Assembly: GCA_004431415.1 (NCBI GenBank)
Contig: QPMI01000021.1
Span: 1-27,880, forward strand
Length of the DNA stretch: 27,880 bases
From: Cyanophora paradoxa
Taxonomy: Eukaryota; Glaucocystophyceae; Cyanophorales; Cyanophoraceae
Direction: 5' to 3'
In this document: positions 18,507 through 27,880 of the stretch, in pieces
Layout: every line of letters begins with the position of its first letter
Numbering within the stretch: position 1 is the stretch's first letter
The notes under the pieces: model-generated
The model's database searches: none
The model's input: only the letters and a program-made list of their open reading frames with translations
Told to the model about the DNA's origin: nothing
Made by a program: the position numbers and the translations under genes

Positions 18507-19544
18507 GCTTCCTCGAACCCTGCCGCTTCTAGCTGAGCTGCTTGCCTTGCTTAGCTGCTTGAGAGCGTGGCTTTCAGTATCACTGGAGTGCAACTACCGC
18601 AGCCAGGCCGCTCTAGATCTGCTGCCATTTGGCAGGTCGCGTCCTGCTCAAAACAGCTTTCTTTCTGTGTGGGCTGTTCGGCCTAGCGTAGGATTCTGTG
18701 ATCTGTTCGTGTTTTAGCGACGAACACACTCTCACATCCAGTCTCAGCTCGCAGCTTGGGCTTGGTTTGTTCTTTTGGCATCATGATCAGGGCTCTTGCA
18801 TCTGGCACGCGTACGTGTACTGCAGCAGGTCTGAGCACGCGTATGAGCATTTTATAGCTTGCCGAGCCTTGGGGCACGCGGCGCCGCGCCAGCAAGCCGA
18901 GGAAGCTGGTCCGCGGGCCGGCACCCGTCCACTGCGCACGCCGTCATTCAATGCCTGGTCCGTTGCGAGCCCTCCGAGGGCTTGCATTGAAGAGAGAACT
19001 CACTTTGACAGCGCGCGAATGCTCGGGGATGAGCTCGCGATGTTCCCTTGAAGCGCGACGCGCTGATCCAGTGACTCAGTGACATGAGGTGCGGGGTAAG
19101 CGAGTTCGGGACGTGGAAGCTGCAGGCGAGCTGTTATATGGCCTTATTTAATGATATCATGCTTAGTTATAGCTGCCGCCACTGGCCACACTTGCCAAGT
19201 TGCCAACTTCTTGACCTTCTTCCATTCCGGAATGACGGGTCAGTTTCTAGCAAGTCAGCCAGGCTGTTTTGAAATATTTTGAAGCGGTTTTTTGGCAAGT
19301 CTTCGGAGGCGGCGCGCGCGCTTCGCCGGGTGCTTCTATGCAATATAGGGCGTAACTGATGTATTTTGGAGCTTTATAGGTCGCTGGGGCCGCGCGCGAC
19401 CCTCGGCTCCTGGCATTGGCACTGTCACGCCTGGGAGCCAGAACGGTTTTCAGAGCCCAACAAGGAAATGCGGTGCGTGCGCTTCAAAATACATCGTAAT
19501 TGCACTATACTATGATAATAAAACTGTAAAGCCCTAAAAGTGCC

Positions 19545-20214
19545 TGTCGCCGCGCCGGCGCGCCTCCGCCGCCGCCGCGCGCACCGCGCCGCCACACCGC
19601 GGGCGGCCGCAGCGCCGCCACGCCGGGCGGCCGCCGGCCGCCCCGCGCGGCCCGCAGTTCCGCGCCGCCCGCGCCGCGGGCGTAGCTCCGCGCCCCCCGC
19701 CGGGCGGCGCAGCGCCGCCACGCCGCGGGCGGCCGCCCTGCGCCGCCCGCGCGCCGCGCAGCTCCGCGCCGCCCGCGCGCCCCGCGCGGGCGGCCGCCAG
19801 CGCCGCCCCACGCCCGGGGCCGCCCCGCGCCCCGCGCCGCGCCGCCCACGCCGCGGGCGGCCGCCCGCCCCGCCGGGCCCGCGCAGCCGCCGCCCACGCC
19901 GCGGGCGGCCGCCGCGCCGCCCGCGCAGCTCCGCGCCGCCCACGCGCGGCGCCGCCCCCCCGCCCGGCGAGCCGCGCCGCCTGGCGCCGCCCGCGCCGCC
20001 CGCGCCCCGCGCCGCTCCGCAGCTCCGCGCCGCCCACGCCGCGGGCGGCGCCAGCGCCGCCCACGCCGCCGGGCGCCGCCCGCGCCGCCCCGCGCAGCTC
20101 CGCGCCGCCCCACGCTGCCGGCGCCGCGCCGCGCCCCGCCGCCGGCGGCGCCCGCGCGCCCACGCCGCCGGGCGGCCGCCCGCGCGCCCGCGCCGCCCGC
20201 GCCGCCCGCGCCTG
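19545..20214. repeat. GC-only minisatellite, unit 2 (contracted)
   Basis: Same array as 6115-6888 but about 107 bases shorter. Losses are spread as 1-3 base deletions inside most modules rather than as whole-module loss, which argues for read or consensus compression more than for true repeat-number change. Confidence 0.92.
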
Positions 20215-20955
20215 CGCTGCCAAGGTGGCATCAGAGTGCATATACGACGCGCGGGACAGGGCGAGGCGAGCATCACGCCTCCAGCCCCTGCAGTGCAAAG
20301 GACATCCAGGTTGTGCCATCTAGATCAGCGCGTGGAAAGCAAGCGATCGCGCTCACTCGTGCCGGCGACCGGAAGACGCGCGCGCCGTGCCTCTTCTATC
20401 GCCGGAAGTGTTCTTGTATGTCCTCTTGCATGACTGGTCATCCTATGGACAGCTGCTGCGCGCGGGGGTTAGCGCGATGCGGGCGCGCGGCGGTGAGCAT
20501 GAGGCGGGCATCGGCATCTCGAACGAGCGAACTGACTTGTCGTTAAACGTTGATCACGTCCAGCCGCTGTGACGAGACGAACGAGGGCGAGTGCGCCCCC
20601 GGTTCCGCGCGCTTCGCGCTCTTCTGCCAGGCTGGCGCGTTGCTCCGTTGCTGCTAAAAGTACTGTACTAGTCTGCTGCTGCGACGTCGGCATGCCGCAG
20701 TGCAGCGCATGCGCATACGGCTGGCCAGCGGCCTTCAGCTCTTCCGTCCGCCGCGCGCGGCCTTAAGCTTGTTGGCCTGCGCGCCCAAGTCCAGTTTTTT
20801 TCGGGTTCGCGATCGCGTGGCGATCGAATGGCGATCAGCATACCGGAAAAAAGAAAATTTTATCCCGACAATCGATGATTCATCCCACAACCCACGGAGT
20901 TTGACACGCTGATCACAATGATGCTAACCGCACGTCCTGCAAATCGCTGTGGTGC

Positions 20956-20995
20956 TATATAAATCGCCGAGGATCCTGCTTCGCAGCGGCGATTT
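20956..20995 (+). promoter_or_regulatory. TATA-like box overlapping a stem-loop, unit 2
   Basis: Copy of 7650-7693. The outer 8-base stem (20961-20968 with 20988-20995) is intact; the inner stem is weakened by single-base losses. Confidence 0.35.
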
Positions 20996-21138
20996 ATTCC
21001 GGGGTCCAACTTGGGGTTAGACTTGGGATACGTAATTTGTTTTTTGCTTTTTTTCGACTCGGCGTTGACGTCATTTGACGGTTCGACGGTTTTTGGCTCC
21101 TAGACTCGGCTCTTTCTGCAGCTGGTAAGTGCGCGCGG

Positions 21139-21183
21139 TGGAAATTCTTCACGGTTCTTGAACGCTGTGCTGACCCCCCTTGC
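21139..21183 (-). repeat. Right arm of inverted repeat, unit 2
   Basis: Same as 7839-7885 but one C shorter in gaaccgctgtg (here gaacgctgtg). Confidence 0.78.
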
Positions 21184-21200
21184 AAATATTTCTTCTGGGC

Positions 21201-21400
21201 TTTTTTTTTTTTTTGAGAGACTACGTGGGGCGAACCCCCGTAGGTAGTGATATTAAAGACAACAAAGCAATCACAATCAAAGATACAGTAAACTAGCACA
21301 AAATATTACAGAATCAAGAGGGATCACGAGAAAGGACACGATCAGAAAAGCAAAAGATAAGGAAACGAGCACGAGGAGAAGGAGTAGAAGAGCTCAAGGG
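21201..21400 (-). mobile_element. Hairpin plus poly(A) 3' end, retroelement-like, minus strand, unit 2
   Basis: Copy of 7903-8124, with a 14-base A run (21214-21201). The hairpin (21243-21221) still pairs with the bulge moved (CTACG-T-GGGG against CCCC-CGTAG). Confidence 0.48.
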
Positions 21401-21469
21401 CGTCGATGCAGAAGTACTAGTCCACACTAGAAACGACGAGGAGCACGGGGACGCAGCAAAATAGGAGAA

Positions 21470-21945
21470 AGAGCACGAGGAACTACAGTCGAGACGAAGA
21501 TCTAGACGAAGACGACAAGACAGAGCTAACAGCAGAACTAGAAGACGTAGTCGCAGAGCAAAGGCGGTAGAACAGTAGGAGAGCGAAACGTAGGACACCA
21601 CTAGAGGGGAAAGTCGAAGCTGGCGGAGTGTCTAAACGGAATCGAGATTGTAGAGTTGGTAAAACAATGGACGGCTGAAGACTAATCTGAGGAACTGGGA
21701 CGACACGAGGAAGGGGCAGAGCTCGGGTGCAGACTCGGAATCGGCAGTATAAGAGAGGGGCGAAACGCAAGCCAGTAGTGACAGGGAAGGCAGACGATGG
21801 GGCTGAACCAGGCGGGAGAGGCAAATATAGCGAAGTAGAAGAGAGAGAAGGGTACACACGAGGAAACGTGTATTTCAGGAAATTAAAAAAGTAATATATC
21901 GCCTGTCTGAAACTCAGTCTCTAGATCTGCCGGTGCACGCTTGCG
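21470..21945 (-). CDS. Ser/Pro-rich open frame, unit 2 copy
   Basis: Minus-strand copy of 8125-8669. Here YPSLSSTSLYLPLPPGSAPS and AFPVTTGLRFAP read through the point where unit 1 is shifted. Later one-base losses near 21585 and 21557 shift the poly-Ser part. Confidence 0.33.
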
Positions 21946-22021
21946 CATATATAATAATGCATATTTGGTTCAGGATTGTTACGTTTCGCGATAATTGACC
22001 GTACGCGTTGCGCATGCGCAG
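21943..22021 (+). promoter_or_regulatory. AT-rich core and TGCGCATGCGCA palindrome, unit 2
   Basis: Copy of 8650-8730, with the palindrome unchanged at 22009-22020 and the AT-rich patch one base shorter. Confidence 0.38.
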
Positions 22022-22119
22022 TTCTGGAGCCCCACCTTTCCAGTCCGCAATTGATGATTCGCTGAGCGCGTATATTGAACCCGCGTTGGTGCGAATATTC
22101 ATGCTCGTGAAATTCGCAG

Positions 22120-25100
22120 CTCGGCTCCAGCTTCGGGCCCTCGATGCACTTCACGCGGTCACTCCACTCTACGGGAACGCGCGCCTCACTGCGGCCCTGG
22201 ACGGGATCCCCGGAGCGGCCTCCGACAGCTTGCCCCCGGAGGCGATTCCTCAGGCCACCACCGCTCCTCCTTTCTCTGATTTTCTTGGAACGGCATGCAA
22301 CGCTCCCTCGACTAGATTGCAACTTTGAAGACACTCGATCGCAATTCGGCTCAATTGCAGAATTCGCAATCGGGATCGGAATCCGCGGCGTCAATGAATA
22401 CGTGGACACGCTCTCCGTTGCAGGCAACGGTAAGGGCCGCTGCATTAATATTTGCGCGAAGAATTCCAGCATTTATGCACATGCAGGATTCGCGGTGTTG
22501 GTCGCGAACGACGCCACGGGGATTTCCCGGCCCGTCTCTGCAAACGTGATTTCAGCGTTAACAATTCCCGGAGCGCATTCGAAATTGCGCACTGAAGCCG
22601 ACTCTTTAGCCCTGGGAGGTGCTGCGGGTCGTGCCGTGGACGTCCGCCACCGGCGAGAACGTCCAGTTCGTCCCGAACAGCGAGATCCGCAACCCGAGGC
22701 TCCGGGCGCGTCCCTTTAATTTGCTTGAAGATGACTTCGCCTTCAGCTCTCGATCTGCCGTGGCTCGCAGTTCGTGATTGAAACTGTGAGCAGGTCTTAT
22801 ATATGGAGACCGTCCCGCAGGACCTCTCTGAATTCCCGAAGCTCACCCAAAAGCTGTCTCCGACGATCAACACCGCCCCCGCGACGGGGCTGCCCTCCCC
22901 CGCCACCCCTGTCAACTACACTCAGGTCTGACTGCAAGTTCAGTTTTGCGGAGCAGTCAGTTTAATTGAATTTCCGTAATCGCAAATCCCACGCTGTTTG
23001 CCTTCGCTTGCAGGGGTTCAATTTCATGGTGGGAGGCGAGGAGTACGTGAGCCGCATCCGGAAGCTGGCGGGCCTGCCGACCGAGCGCGCCAACGAGACC
23101 CTGCACCTCGTCGTCGGCCTCGCGGCCCCGCAAACAGTACCCGCGCTTTATTTTCGGTCGTCGAATTTCGCGCGGAAATTCGTCCTCGCGTTGAGCGCAT
23201 GCGCTCGTGCGCGCGCGCGGTAGGTCTTCTCGAGGAAGTCACGGCACTGCGCCTTTCTTCTATCATCGTTTCCTGCGTCTGCGGGGGCTAGCGCTGCTGC
23301 TCGGCCTTGCCGTAATTTTCGAGGTTGTATTTATATGCATTGCTTCAATTTTCGCATGCGCGCCGACTTTAATACACGCGCGCATGCGCTAACTCTGATT
23401 CTTCAGGTTCTGCGATCGATGAGAAATTTTCGAAAGGAGCTGGACAAAATGGCGTTCTTCAGCCTCGAACCGAACGAGGCGCCCGAGGCCGCCGGCGCAG
23501 CGGGGAGGGGACCGGGCCGGGGCCCGGGCTCGCCCTGGCTCGCGGCCGACTGGCCGTGGGGCGGGGCCGCGGCCGCTTCCGGTCGGCCCTCTCGGAGCTG
23601 GACGAGGTGGGCGCGGCGCTGGCAAAGGCGCGGCAGGCCGTCTCGGTGCTGGAGCGCGTCGCCGACGCCCTCGTCGTTACCGACCGCGACGGTGATCATG
23701 AGCCTAGGCATCACGCCCCGCCGCGGGCGCTAGCGATCGATCGCGAGCGCGTACTATTAATCGCGTACTAGGTTTTGCGCATTCATATTTCTGTTTACTT
23801 ACGCGCGGCCAGGCTCTGTGCTGCACATGAACCGCGCCGCTTCGGCCCTCTTCTTCCCCGCGCTGGCCCGAGCTCGAGCGGGTTCGATTCGAACGGCCCG
23901 AGCAGCATTAATATTAGGCCGCCACCTCTGAGAATTCGAACGACGAAGCTATCGCAGACCCCGAGGTGGGATGGACGAGGGCGGGCTTCGAGCTCGGCGC
24001 TCCGCTCAGCGTCTTCTCCTTCGTCGCCCCGCAGGAGCACCCGCGCTTCAGCGCGTTTCTCGCGGCCGGAGCCACAGCTGCCGGGGCAGCCGTCGCCGAG
24101 TTTTGGGCGCTCTCCAGGCATCAGGCGCGCCCTTTAACATATTGTTTCCTCTCTTTCCTTCTCCGGTCAGTGAGCTGGGCGCAATGAGCAGGGCCCTCAA
24201 TCGAGCTTGGATCTGGTCCTTCCGCTTCCGGTGGAGGCGTCCTCTGGCCTGATGAACTACGAGGACAGGACGCTTCAGGTGCTGACATTTTCGCTTCTTC
24301 GGGATCGCTGAAACTTGCGCTTAATTGTCGACCACTGAATATAAATTAATTAATATTGATCGCTCGTGCACGCAGATCCTCGTTTTTCGCGACAGTGCGG
24401 CTGAATTTTTAAATTTCGAAACTCACCCCAATTAAAGACTCGGCATATCTCTGAATTTGAGATCGTCGCAGTCACGCAGCGGAAGGCTATGAGCGACGCG
24501 CTCTTTGTGAGTGAACGGAAGTTTCGGGTGCAGAGCCAGGACCTGCAGCGGCTGGTGGACACCGGTGCGGTTGCAGATCGAACATTAATTATACAAAGGC
24601 GCGATGGACGCTGAAGTGCGCGTGCGCAGCGAACGCGCCGATCTTCTGCGTCGACACCCAGCTCCGAGTGACCGACTGGAACAGGTGCCGCTTGAGCTTG
24701 AAGCGCCGCATCCGTGGCTTATGCGACTCGCTTCGTTTCCTGAATGTTGCTGCCAGAGCGGCGGCGCGGGTGACGGGCCTCGAGCCGAACGCCGTCCTGG
24801 CGAGAGCGTTCTGGGGCTGGTCGCCGAACGAGACCGGAACAGCGCGAAACGCGTCCTGGAGCAGGTCTAATTGTTTCCGAGCGCAGCATAATTATAATTG
24901 ACGAAATTCGCAGGCCCTCGCCCGAGCTCGGGATCGGGGCCCGGAGGCGACGAGGAGCTCGAGGGCGCCGGCGGGCCCGTGGAGCTCGCGTTCCTGCGGC
25001 CCGAGCGCCGCGCCTCGTGCACCCGGAGCCCGTGCAGGGCCCGGGCGGCCCAGGCGTAGGCCTGGGGCCCCCGCGGGCCGCGGAGGCGAGCGTGCTGCTG

Positions 25101-27073
25101 GGGGCCGTCGCGGCGGACGCGGCCGGCGCCGTTAACGTTGTCGGCGCCGTGGCCGTCGGGCAGGACCTGACGGAGAAGCGCGCCCGCATCGAAATGGAGG
25201 CCGTCAGCGAGGCGCGCGAAATTTCTTTGCAGAGCGGATCTGATCTATTTGAGAGCACTTTTCGCAGACGAAGAACCGCTTCCTGGCGTACACGGTCCAT
25301 GAGCTTCGGACCCCCCTCAACGGTGAGACGCTTCATATCCGTTCAGATCCTTGAACCATTTTCGCATTTGGGATGAGATCGCGCAGGCGTCCTCGGGATG
25401 GGCGAACTGCTGTCGGACACGGACCTCACGGAGCACCAGCTCGAGATCGTGCACATGATGCGCGTCTCCGCCGATCAGGTGCCGTCTGCTCTTCGCGATA
25501 CGAGTTCAACAGCGCTGTGCTGGTCGATGCAACTTGTGCTTAATTTGCACTCACATTCGGATTCAGATGCTGGTCATTGTGAACGAGTAAGTTTTAATTC
25601 GATTGGTTGCCCCTGAGCGCCCTGTTCCGATCTCATTTCGCAGCTTACTCGACGTCCGCTCCCCGGCCTGGGGTTTCGCGCAAGGGGGGCGCAATATTAA
25701 TTTTGTTGGCTTATTCGCAATCTTTCGCAGCTACACAAGATTGAAGCGGGACATATGACCCTTGAATCTGTGCCCTTCGATTTGCGACAGGTCATCGAGA
25801 AACGGTAAGGTCTGTAACTAAGAATTCGCATATGCATGCGCATGCATGCGCAGGGGCAGTGTGTCCAGTTAGGGTATTTAAATTATAAGTAATGTGTATC
25901 GTGAACGTTGCTGCAGGGAGTTGCCCCGGCGGCATTTGCGAAAGGCATCGAGGTCAGTCGACGTCGCGAAATCACTCGCAATATATATACTTCGGTCAAT
26001 TGCAACTTGCAATTTCCGATTGCGGTTGCGCGCGCAGGTCGCGTCTTTCGTGCCCTTCGAGTTCGACGGCGCCCCGTGCCCCTCCTTCGTTCTGGGCGAC
26101 CCTGTCCGAGTCAAGCAGGTGCCTCCGCTGATTTCGAAAATTCGGTGGAGGGCCGGGGCCAAACCGCCCGCCAGATCGTGATGAACTTCGCGTACAACGG
26201 GATCAAGTTCACGAGCCGGGGCCACGTCTCGTCTCCGTCGTCCCCCTCGAGCGCCTCGCCTCCGGCATCACCTCCGCATCGAGGTCCGCAGATACTCGAT
26301 CGCCTTCAACACGCGGCGATCTTGATTGTTTTAATCTTGGCCTGCAGACGACTGATACCGGCCTGGGAATGGACGAGTGCGACGTTTTAATTTTCAAAGA
26401 TTATTTCGCGCATCGCATTTCTTCGCGCACGCGGTAACGCCATGGCTGAATTTTTTGCAGGAAGGGCGTCGAAAGAATTTTCCACGAGTGCATTCCTCGC
26501 CAAATATTAATTGATTACTTAGCGCTTCGTCTGCTCTTTTGCCTGATAGGGAGTTTCGAAGCTACGTCCAGGCCCCTCGGATTATGAGCCGAGCCCGGAG
26601 ACCGCGACGCGTTCGGAGTTGATTCCGCGGCCGATACGTCAGCGACACTTCTGACTTCGACGCTTCCGATGCTGGCGAAGGTGCGACTGCAATTGCAAAT
26701 TATTCGACGGGCCGCGCACGTGCATATGGGTGACCGTCGGACCGTAATCGGGACCCGCGTGAGCAGGCCCCGGGGGCTGGCTCGCCCTCAACAGCGAAGA
26801 GGCGGACGCGGTCCTCGCCCGCGCAGCCTCCGCCGAGGCCGTCCCCCCGTCCCTCGGGCCGCTTGCCCTCTGGGAGGTGCGCACGTAAATCGTCTTGTTA
26901 ATAATTACAATTCTGACTATAATCACTCACATTCACGTGGACAGGAGTACGAATGTGCCTGTGATGAGATCCGTCCGATCGATATGCGGCGAGAGTGCCC
27001 CCGAGTCTGCACCAGCGCGGCCTGATCATGATTTACATCGTGCGCTTTCGCGCGCGACAGCCCTTTACCGTAA
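22120..27073 (+). CDS. PAS sensor histidine kinase gene, second copy (multiple frameshifts as sequenced)
   Basis: Same exon order as the copy at 8826-13813, for example transmembrane exon ~23224-23323, coiled-coil exon 23407-23691, PAS exons from 23813, H-box exon 25268-25322 and tail exons 26550-26680, 26767-26876 and 26945 on. Damage relative to unit 1: the acceptor before IGIGIRG has lost its AG (cgcaatcggg, about 22366); one G is lost in the second PAS (about 24800); IEETVE is disrupted at 25796-25811; the N-box exon lacks single bases at about 26227 and 26270. In other places unit 2 is the better copy, for example ETLHLVV at 23096 and GWTRAGFEL at about 23967. The scatter of one-base losses suggests sequencing error more than decay. 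Confidence 0.8.
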
Positions 27074-27880
27074 CCCTCCTTCCCCCGTCCCCCCCCCCCC
27101 CCCCCCAACGCACCGTTATACATTAACGTTCCCCCCCCCCCCTTTCCCCTTCTCGTGTGCCCCATCCCTTTCTCAGCCTCCCCCCCCACCCCCCCACCCC
27201 TCCCCTCATCCTTCCCTCCCCCGCCCTCCCTCTTCCCACCCCAACCACCCAAGTGACCCCAACCCCCCAGCCCCCACGTTGCACCCATCCCATCCGCCCT
27301 CTTTCCCCCCTCTTCCCCCTCACCGCCAGCGCCCCCCCCCCCTCTCCCTCCGGATCCTCGCACGGCGTCACGGTCGCGAGGCGCGGCGCGCAGATCGCCG
27401 TGCATCTACATCTGAAGGCCGGCGAAGGAGCTCTACTGCGGGCGCTTGGTATGATTTTGATGATATTCGATTAATATTCATGACCCGACCCCTAAACTTT
27501 GAAATACGAAGATTCGAATTAGAGTGCTGGCGCAGGGATTTCTGGTGTTCAAGAGGCACGCGGCCTTCCTGCTGGCGCCCCCGAGGCGTCGTCGGGCTCT
27601 GAATTCAAACCCTCGGCTGAGGGATCCGGCCGCGGTCGCCGGTCGCGCCCACCTCCACCTCCCGGATCCCTCCTCCAGGTTCGCCATGCCGCGCCCGGCC
27701 CCTCGATAATTCGGGAAGGACCTCCTTCCCCTTCCCCGTTTATCGTCTTCGAATCCCCCGGCCCCTTTCGCTCAATGTCTCGAGTTTCTCGGCAGATCGA
27801 CGAGGCGGCGGCGCGGTGCGCCCCGCCGGGGTCTGCGCGCTCTCGGCATCCCCTTCGACACACATCCATCGGCTGGCACC
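26721..27880. repeat. Tandem repeat unit 3, truncated by window end
   Basis: Third copy, matching 1 to about 1171 of unit 1. It contains the kinase 3' exons, the poly-C tract and the first exon-like segments downstream. It differs from units 1 and 2 near 26971-26998, where about ten bases around the gatcgatatcgcgaggtcgatag segment are lost or rearranged. Confidence 0.96.
27074..27352. repeat. Poly-C / pyrimidine-rich tract A, unit 3
   Basis: Third copy of the tract at 360-660, again with its own pattern of C-run lengths. Confidence 0.9.

Larger units (their letters stand above)
16653..21920. other. Long spacer between gene clusters, unit 2
   Basis: Copy of 3193-8640, shorter mainly because the GC minisatellite is contracted. 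It has the same order of elements and no additional gene. Confidence 0.7.
13455..26720. repeat. Tandem repeat unit 2 (13,266 bases)
   Basis: Direct, head-to-tail second copy of unit 1. It is 188 bases shorter; about 107 of these come from the GC minisatellite (19545-20214 against 6115-6888) and the rest from scattered small deletions, mostly in homopolymers and GC-rich runs. Clear base substitutions are hard to find. That pattern is typical of consensus error between near-identical sequences rather than of long evolutionary divergence. Confidence 0.97.

Noticed and set aside
1-27880. CRISPR array, tRNA or rRNA genes
   Set aside because: No regularly spaced short repeats with unique spacers, and no cloverleaf or rRNA signature was seen; the ggttcgccc at about 7931 belongs to a simple hairpin, not a tRNA.

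Overview
The window is eukaryotic nuclear-type DNA: GC-rich, with many short AT-rich introns that begin GT and mostly end in (t)tcgcag or tgcag, spacers full of low-complexity sequence, and no bacterial gene layout. I cannot name the organism. A GC-rich protist or alga is the best guess, because the one clearly identifiable gene is a PAS-type sensor histidine kinase. Long poly-C runs and frame-breaking homopolymer indels point to a lightly polished long-read assembly. LAYOUT. The window is just over two head-to-tail copies of one ~13.4 kb unit. Positions 1, 13455 and 26721 begin with the same sequence, giving periods of 13454 and 13266 bases; the third copy is cut off at 27880. The copies align throughout and differ almost only by small indels, plus one ~107-base contraction in a GC minisatellite. 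In unit 1 coordinates: 1-359 is the 3' end of the kinase gene of the preceding unit; 360-660 is poly-C; 661-1187 holds unassigned exon-like segments; 1630-1765 is a second poly-C tract; 2113-3192 is a second exon cluster with a hydrophobic N-terminal segment; 3193-8640 is a spacer with a CpG-rich block, a pair of inverted repeats about 3.8 kb apart, an ~0.78 kb GC minisatellite, a TATA-plus-hairpin element, and a minus-strand element with a hairpin and poly(A) 3' end; 8826-13414 carries the kinase exons, which continue across the repeat junction to about 13813. GENES. Splicing by eye gives a membrane kinase: an unrecognised, probably extracytoplasmic region, one transmembrane segment, a short coiled coil, two PAS domains, a HisKA domain with the phospho-acceptor His in HELRTPLN, a HATPase domain with N box and G1 box (DTGLGM), and an acidic C-terminal tail. 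Family knowledge says such proteins autophosphorylate on His and pass the phosphate to an Asp of a receiver domain; I see no receiver domain here. Each unit carries one kinase gene, so the array is a tandem gene amplification, or a circular molecule or assembly loop read more than twice. Unit 1 and unit 2 are frameshifted at different places, so the most credible protein comes from comparing the two.
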